In this document: positions 5,820 to 9,187 of the stretch, piece after piece
How the letters are laid out: every line of letters starts with the position of its first letter
Position numbering within the stretch: the first letter of the stretch is position 1
DNA from: Angelakisella sp.
GTDB lineage: Bacteria > Bacillota > Clostridia > Oscillospirales > Ruminococcaceae
Reading direction: 5' to 3'
Assembly (NCBI GenBank): GCA_020024515.1
Contig: JAHHTR010000084.1
Span: forward strand, 1 to 9,187
DNA length: 9,187 bases
Notes under the pieces: model-generated
Told to the model about the DNA's origin: nothing
The model's input: only the letters and a program-made list of their open reading frames with translations
Database searches by the model: none
Made by a program: the position numbers and the translations under genes

Positions 5820-7352
5820 ATGGGAAAGAGAGCAAAAAGGAAATTGAAGAAAATATCTAAAAAAAAATTATTGAGTCTTTTTTTAAGTGTTTTTTCGATT
5901 TTAACTATCACATTTCCACAATCTGTATATGCATATACACCAAATTTAAGTATAGTATCAGATACGTATGTCGTTATAGATATGGAAACAGGTCAAGTTT
6001 TAATTGAAAAAAATAAAGATAAAAGAAAAGCGCCGGCAAGTATAACGAAGATAATGACACTTGCTCTTGCACTGCAACGTGGAAATTTGGACGATAAAAT
6101 TACCGTATCACGTGAGGCGGCATATTCAATAGAGCCAAACAGTACACACATAGCACTTGAACCGGGTGAAATAGTTACGTTTCGTGATGTAGTAATGGCT
6201 ACACAATTAATAAGTGCAAATGATGCGGCGAATGTTGTTGCGGAGTATGTAGGCGGAACTATGACCACTTTTGTGGATTTAATGAATAGTAAGGTTCACG
6301 ATTTGGGTTTGCAAAATACACATTTTGCAAACCCAAATGGACTTGATAAAAAAGGACATTATTCATCGGCAGCGGATATGGCGGAAATAACAAGGTTTGC
6401 ACTTAGTGTTCCGGGTTTTGCGGAAGTTTTTGGTTCGACAGAATATAAGATGCCAAGAACAAATATAAAAGACAGAGGTTATAGATTCCTTGTTCAGAAT
6501 GCTATGATGAATAAAAATTCAAAATACTATTATGACGGTATTTTGGGTGGAAAGCTGGGTTATACATGGGACGCAAACCATACACTTGTGGCACTTGCCG
6601 AAAGAAACGACATGAAACTTATAGTTGTTACTATGGATTCGAAAGGTACAGCGGCAAAATTTAATGATGCGGCAAAATTACTTGATTATTGTTTTAATAA
6701 TTATCAAAAAATAACATTGTCACCACATGATATTGGTGTCAAAGAAGTGCCGGTATCAGATGTGAATACACCGTCAGCAAAAATTAGATTGAGTACAAAT
6801 ACCGTACATAGTTTTTTGGCACCGATAGGAACAACAAATAATTATAAAATAGTATATAATGTACCCGAGTACTATGTTAACAGCAGAGATATAAATCCTA
6901 CTTTTTCGGTAATTACACCTGATGATGTTGTGGTGTATACAGCACCGCTTACTTTCTCTATAGAAGAAATAGTAAAGCCGTCGGGAACGGAAGTTACACC
7001 GACAGCAAGACTTGGAACAGGTGATGCTGTTGCAGATAGTATAATGATAGCATTTTTTATGTTACTAATAATAGTTTTTGTGGGATTTTTTGTTTATCTA
7101 TCATATCGAGTGTTTATAATGATGGGATATGGAATAAGAAAGCAGACCAGAAAAAATAAGCGTATGCTACTGGAAAAACGTCAAAAAAATGCTCGTGAGA
7201 GAAATAGAGAACAGGTATCTTTTATCAGAAAAGAGAGAGAAAGAATATATGATGAAATCGATCGTGTTGATATAAATCATCTTAAATCTTCTTATAAAAA
7301 ATCTGTACAAAAAAATGTCTCAAAATACTATGCAAGCAAAAGAAATGTGTAA
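5820..7352 (+). CDS. D-alanyl-D-alanine carboxypeptidase (DacF/PBP5-type) with TM and long basic tail
   Basis: This low-molecular-weight penicillin-binding protein should trim the terminal D-Ala from peptidoglycan stem peptides outside the membrane. A very basic N-terminus and hydrophobic core give a signal peptide, with likely cleavage after VYA (38). The serine peptidase domain (about 43-290) has S74-I-T-K77 (catalytic Ser and Lys) and S132-A-N134. The third motif reads K245-L246-G247 in GGKLGYT, where the family normally has KTG. A beta-rich C-terminal domain (about 295-395) follows. A transmembrane helix (about 407-429) comes next, then a strongly basic, probably helical tail of about 80 residues (430-510). 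At 510 residues it is about 100 longer than typical DacF proteins, due to the tail. The only suitable ATG has no clear Shine-Dalgarno site. It probably shares a transcript with the gene upstream; the dacF/dacB assignment within the family is open. Confidence 0.92.
   Translation: MGKRAKRKLKKISKKKLLSLFLSVFSILTITFPQSVYAYTPNLSIVSDTYVVIDMETGQVLIEKNKDKRKAPASITKIMTLALALQRGNLDDKITVSREAAYSIEPNSTHIALEPGEIVTFRDVVMATQLISANDAANVVAEYVGGTMTTFVDLMNSKVHDLGLQNTHFANPNGLDKKGHYSSAADMAEITRFALSVPGFAEVFGSTEYKMPRTNIKDRGYRFLVQNAMMNKNSKYYYDGILGGKLGYTWDANHTLVALAERNDMKLIVVTMDSKGTAAKFNDAAKLLDYCFNNYQKITLSPHDIGVKEVPVSDVNTPSAKIRLSTNTVHSFLAPIGTTNNYKIVYNVPEYYVNSRDINPTFSVITPDDVVVYTAPLTFSIEEIVKPSGTEVTPTARLGTGDAVADSIMIAFFMLLIIVFVGFFVYLSYRVFIMMGYGIRKQTRKNKRMLLEKRQKNARERNREQVSFIRKERERIYDEIDRVDINHLKSSYKKSVQKNVSKYYASKRNV
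6301..6338. repeat. Perfect 17-bp inverted repeat with 4-base loop inside the carboxypeptidase gene
   Basis: ATTTGGGTTTGCAAAAT (6301-6317) and ATTTTGCAAACCCAAAT (6322-6338) are exact reverse complements around the loop ACAC. The bases just outside (G6300, G6339) do not pair. The repeat encodes most of the conserved family stretch DLGLQNTHFANPNG, so the protein sequence is normal, but the codons chosen make the DNA a perfect palindrome. In mRNA this would be a long stable hairpin. No T-run follows, so it is not a terminator. Confidence 0.95.
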
Positions 7353-7434
7353 TTATTTGATAAAATTTTGCTTAACACATATTTGTATATTATGCAAGTA
7401 TTGTTGATAAATATAAGAGAAGGAGAAAAAGAAA

Positions 7435-8259
7435 ATGTCAGATTGTAATCATAATTGCAGTACATGCAGTAAAAATTGTTCAGATAGAGAAAAGGAACAA
7501 CAAAGTTTTTTATTGAAATCGCACCCACAATCACATATTAAAAAGATTATAGGTATAGTAAGTGGTAAAGGCGGTGTAGGTAAAAGTTTAGTTACATCAA
7601 TGATGGCTGTAACAATGCAAAGAAAAGAGTATAAATCAGCTATTTTAGATGCCGATATAACAGGTCCGTCTATTCCGAAAGCTTTTGGTTTACACGAAAA
7701 AGCACAGGGAAACGAAACAGGACTGTTTCCTGTAATGACAAAAACAGGTATAGAAGTAATGAGTGTAAACTTGTTGCTTGAAAATGATACAGATCCTGTT
7801 GTTTGGCGTGGTCCTGTAATTGCGGGAACAGTAAAACAATTCTATACAGACGTTATGTGGAATGATGTTGACTTTATGTTTGTTGATATGCCACCGGGAA
7901 CAGGTGACGTTCCACTTACAGTTTTCCAATCATTGCCACTTGATGGCATAATTGTGGTAACAAGTCCGCAAGAGCTTGTTTCTATGATAGTTGAAAAGGC
8001 TGTTAAGATGGCTGACCTTATGAATATTCCTGTATTGGGATTAGTAGAAAATATGTCATATTTCCAATGTGATAAGTGTGGTGAAAAACACAGTATATTC
8101 GGAGAAAGCCATATAGAAGAAATTGCAGAGAAATATGGAATAAAAAATATAGCAAAACTTCCTATGGATACGCAAATTGCTAAAAAATGTGACCAAGGTG
8201 CAGTAGAATCGTTTGAGGGCGATTGGTTGGAAGATTTAGCGGAGAGTTTAATTAAATAA
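7435..8259 (+). CDS. mrp: Mrp/NBP35-family P-loop ATPase, iron-sulfur cluster carrier
   Basis: Mrp (ApbC/NBP35) proteins are cytoplasmic dimeric ATPases that hold and transfer an Fe-S cluster to target enzymes. The 274 residues start with a Cys cluster C4-X3-C8-X2-C11-X3-C15, like the short N-terminal cluster seen in many clostridial Mrp proteins. The deviant Walker A motif is SGKGGVGKS (43-51), followed by the switch region LDADITGPSIP and the Walker B-like stretch FVDMPPGTGD. The cluster-binding C212-X2-C215 pair is in YFQCDKCG. No N-terminal MIP18/DUF59 domain is present. All key residues are intact. AGAAGGAG (7418-7425) lies 9 bases before the ATG. The gene starts 82 bases after the carboxypeptidase, with no terminator and no convincing promoter in the gap, so read-through from upstream is possible. 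It has no clear functional tie to its neighbours. Confidence 0.96.
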   Translation: MSDCNHNCSTCSKNCSDREKEQQSFLLKSHPQSHIKKIIGIVSGKGGVGKSLVTSMMAVTMQRKEYKSAILDADITGPSIPKAFGLHEKAQGNETGLFPVMTKTGIEVMSVNLLLENDTDPVVWRGPVIAGTVKQFYTDVMWNDVDFMFVDMPPGTGDVPLTVFQSLPLDGIIVVTSPQELVSMIVEKAVKMADLMNIPVLGLVENMSYFQCDKCGEKHSIFGESHIEEIAEKYGIKNIAKLPMDTQIAKKCDQGAVESFEGDWLEDLAESLIK

Positions 8260-8274
8260 TAATTTATTGATGTT

Positions 8275-8308
8275 GCTCAGGGTGATTTTTTAAAAGATTA
8301 TTCTGGGC
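8275..8308 (+). terminator. G-U-rich hairpin after mrp, possible weak terminator
   Basis: RNA from the + strand pairs 8275-8288 with 8295-8308 without a mismatch over 14 pairs, around the loop TTTAAA. Five of the pairs are G-U wobbles (8277/8306, 8281/8302, 8282/8301, 8284/8299, 8287/8296). The minus-strand RNA could not form them. The base GCTCAG/CTGGGC is the most stable part. What follows (TAATTCTATTG) is only a broken U-tract. A second tiny hairpin, CTATT-GTA-AATAG, lies at 8314-8326. It starts 15 bases after the mrp stop, a position that suits a terminator. Confidence 0.42.
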
Positions 8309-8417
8309 TAATTCTATTGTAAATAGTATTAATTTTTAAATAAGTATGTAAAATATAGATTTATATTTTTTATCATAACATAGCCATTCTATTGCAGATG
8401 AAGGAGAGTAAGGTATA
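8309..8417 (+). other. AT-rich leader of the exonuclease gene, promoter not clear
   Basis: No coding sequence is seen here. TATCAT (8371-8376) is a possible -10 box with only a poor -35 (TGTAAA, 8347-8352) 18 bases upstream. Two Shine-Dalgarno-like sites precede the exonuclease ATG: AAGGAG (8401-8406, 11 bases away) and AAGG (8410-8413, 4 bases away). An ATG at 8398 opens only a six-codon frame. Confidence 0.3.
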
Positions 8418-9098
8418 ATGAAACACATATTTATTGATTTTGAGATGAATCCTATTAGCAAAGTGCATAAAGAAGAACGTAAAATATGTAAAAATGAAAT
8501 AATAGAGATAGGCGCTGTTATACTTGATGAAAATTTTGTGGAATTTAAGCAATATTCACAATATGTAAAGCCTATGTATAACGAAAGAGTAAATACCCGA
8601 ATAACAGAACTTACAGGCATAAAGACAGAAGATATATTAAATGCACCGATATTTGAAGACGCAGTTACAGATTTTATAAACTTTTGTATAAAATATTGTG
8701 GAAAAGATAATTACAAAGTATATGCTTGGAGTCAAACAGACTTAGAACAACTTGAAAAGGAATGTAAACTTAAAAATTATGAGCAAGATGAAAATTATAA
8801 TTATGTAAAAGAAAACTGGATAGATTTTCAAAAAGAATACAGTAAAATATTGAATATTACCAGTATTATGTCACTCGAAAAAGCAATATCTTCAATAGAA
8901 ACCGAATTTGATGGTAAAGCACATGATGCTATGTGGGACGCAAAAAACACAGCCAAATTATTTGTGCTTTCGCAAGACGAAGAAAAATTCAAAGAAATTA
9001 TGAAACCGATTTTGGATAATTTTAAACAGGAAAAAGAGCCGGTATCTTCTTCTTTGGGAGAACTGTTTAATTTTGATTTATATGACTTTTGTGATTAA
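8418..9098 (+). CDS. DEDDh 3'-5' exonuclease-family protein (DnaQ/KapD-like fold)
   Basis: The protein should be a metal-dependent 3'-5' exonuclease of the DnaQ (RNase T) superfamily, acting on DNA or RNA in the cytoplasm; the substrate cannot be told from sequence. The five expected acidic/His residues are visible. D7 and E9 lie in the first motif IFIDFEMN, D108 in YAWSQTD, and H169 with D174 in HDAMWD (the DEDDh form). The stretch NEIIEIGAVILDEN, and VNTRITELTGI after it, are typical of the fold. At 226 residues it is little more than the bare domain plus an acidic, aromatic C-terminal end (FNFDLYDFCD). It lacks polymerase or helicase domains, so it is not a fused DNA polymerase III alpha subunit. 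It resembles KapD-type proteins of Firmicutes, but that subgroup assignment is tentative. It appears to be a single-gene unit, separated from mrp by 158 bases. Confidence 0.88.
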   Translation: MKHIFIDFEMNPISKVHKEERKICKNEIIEIGAVILDENFVEFKQYSQYVKPMYNERVNTRITELTGIKTEDILNAPIFEDAVTDFINFCIKYCGKDNYKVYAWSQTDLEQLEKECKLKNYEQDENYNYVKENWIDFQKEYSKILNITSIMSLEKAISSIETEFDGKAHDAMWDAKNTAKLFVLSQDEEKFKEIMKPILDNFKQEKEPVSSSLGELFNFDLYDFCD

Positions 9099-9187
9099 TA
9101 GTGAATTTCAATAATAAATTGTGACTTAAATATATATTTTTATAAAAAGTAATATGCTAGCCCATAAATATAAAATAATTTCTGCCG
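9099..9187. other. AT-rich end of window without a recognisable feature
   Basis: After the exonuclease stop no open frame, strong hairpin with a T-run, or good promoter is seen. The region is too short to judge what follows. Confidence 0.6.

Noticed and set aside
5816..5821. TATTAT as a -10 box with TTGAGA at 5794 as -35
   Set aside because: Transcription would begin about eight bases downstream of the start codon and no alternative downstream start keeps the signal peptide.
6651..6686. Imperfect tandem 18-base repeat (GCGGCAAAATT...GAT twice) encoding AAKFND-AAKLLD
   Set aside because: The DacF family has the same length and a similar pattern (helix before LLDYxF) at this place, so this is probably not a recent duplication.
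7353..7434. Possible promoter (TTGCTT ... TATTAT) before mrp
   Set aside because: The spacing is only 14 bases (7368-7373 to 7388-7393), too short for sigma-A, and the region is AT-rich enough to give such boxes by chance.
93..8620. Many short open frames on the minus strand opposite the genes
   Set aside because: They are antisense shadows of well-supported genes. Those I read show no domains, good ribosome sites or plausible composition.
1..9187. Mobile elements, CRISPR arrays, tRNA or rRNA genes, riboswitches, phage genes
   Set aside because: I looked for transposase or integrase motifs, regularly spaced repeats, cloverleaf-like GC-rich segments and structured leaders, and saw none.

Overview
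The window is AT-rich and gene-dense. All seven genes are on the + strand. The base composition, TTG/ATG starts with strong Shine-Dalgarno sites, a monoderm-type DD-carboxypeptidase and a Mrp protein with a short N-terminal Cys cluster all point to a low-GC, motile, anaerobic Firmicute, most likely class Clostridia (a Lachnospiraceae-like genome is my inference). No mobile element, phage gene, tRNA, rRNA or CRISPR array was found.

Region 1 (about 1-4757) is a chemotaxis signalling operon in the order cheA-cheW-cheR-cheB, closed by a strong intrinsic terminator at 4714-4757. CheA and CheW form the receptor-coupled kinase core. CheR methylates and CheB demethylates the chemoreceptors, giving adaptation. 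CheA keeps a P2 domain, so a separate CheY is expected elsewhere; CheY, CheC, CheD, the receptors and flagellar genes are not in the window. An imperfectly terminator-like hairpin and an unusual start region (mini-ORF GTG-TTT-TGA overlapping a TTG start) lie between cheW and cheR and could lower cheR expression.

Region 2 (about 4795-7352) starts with a good sigma-A-type promoter (extended -10). It holds an unrecognised membrane-anchored extracytoplasmic protein followed by a DacF/PBP5-type D-Ala-D-Ala carboxypeptidase. The latter has KLG in place of KTG, a transmembrane segment and an unusually long basic cytoplasmic tail. Its coding sequence contains a perfect 17-bp inverted repeat with a 4-nt loop.

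Region 3 (7353-9187) has a Mrp/NBP35-type P-loop ATPase (iron-sulfur cluster carrier), a G-U-rich RNA hairpin after it, and a DEDDh 3'-5' exonuclease-family protein. The last 89 bases show no recognisable gene.

The gene content is ordinary core genome. I did not find a convincing new multi-gene system. The observations most worth checking are the palindrome inside the carboxypeptidase gene, the cheR start arrangement, and the altered motif and tail of the carboxypeptidase.
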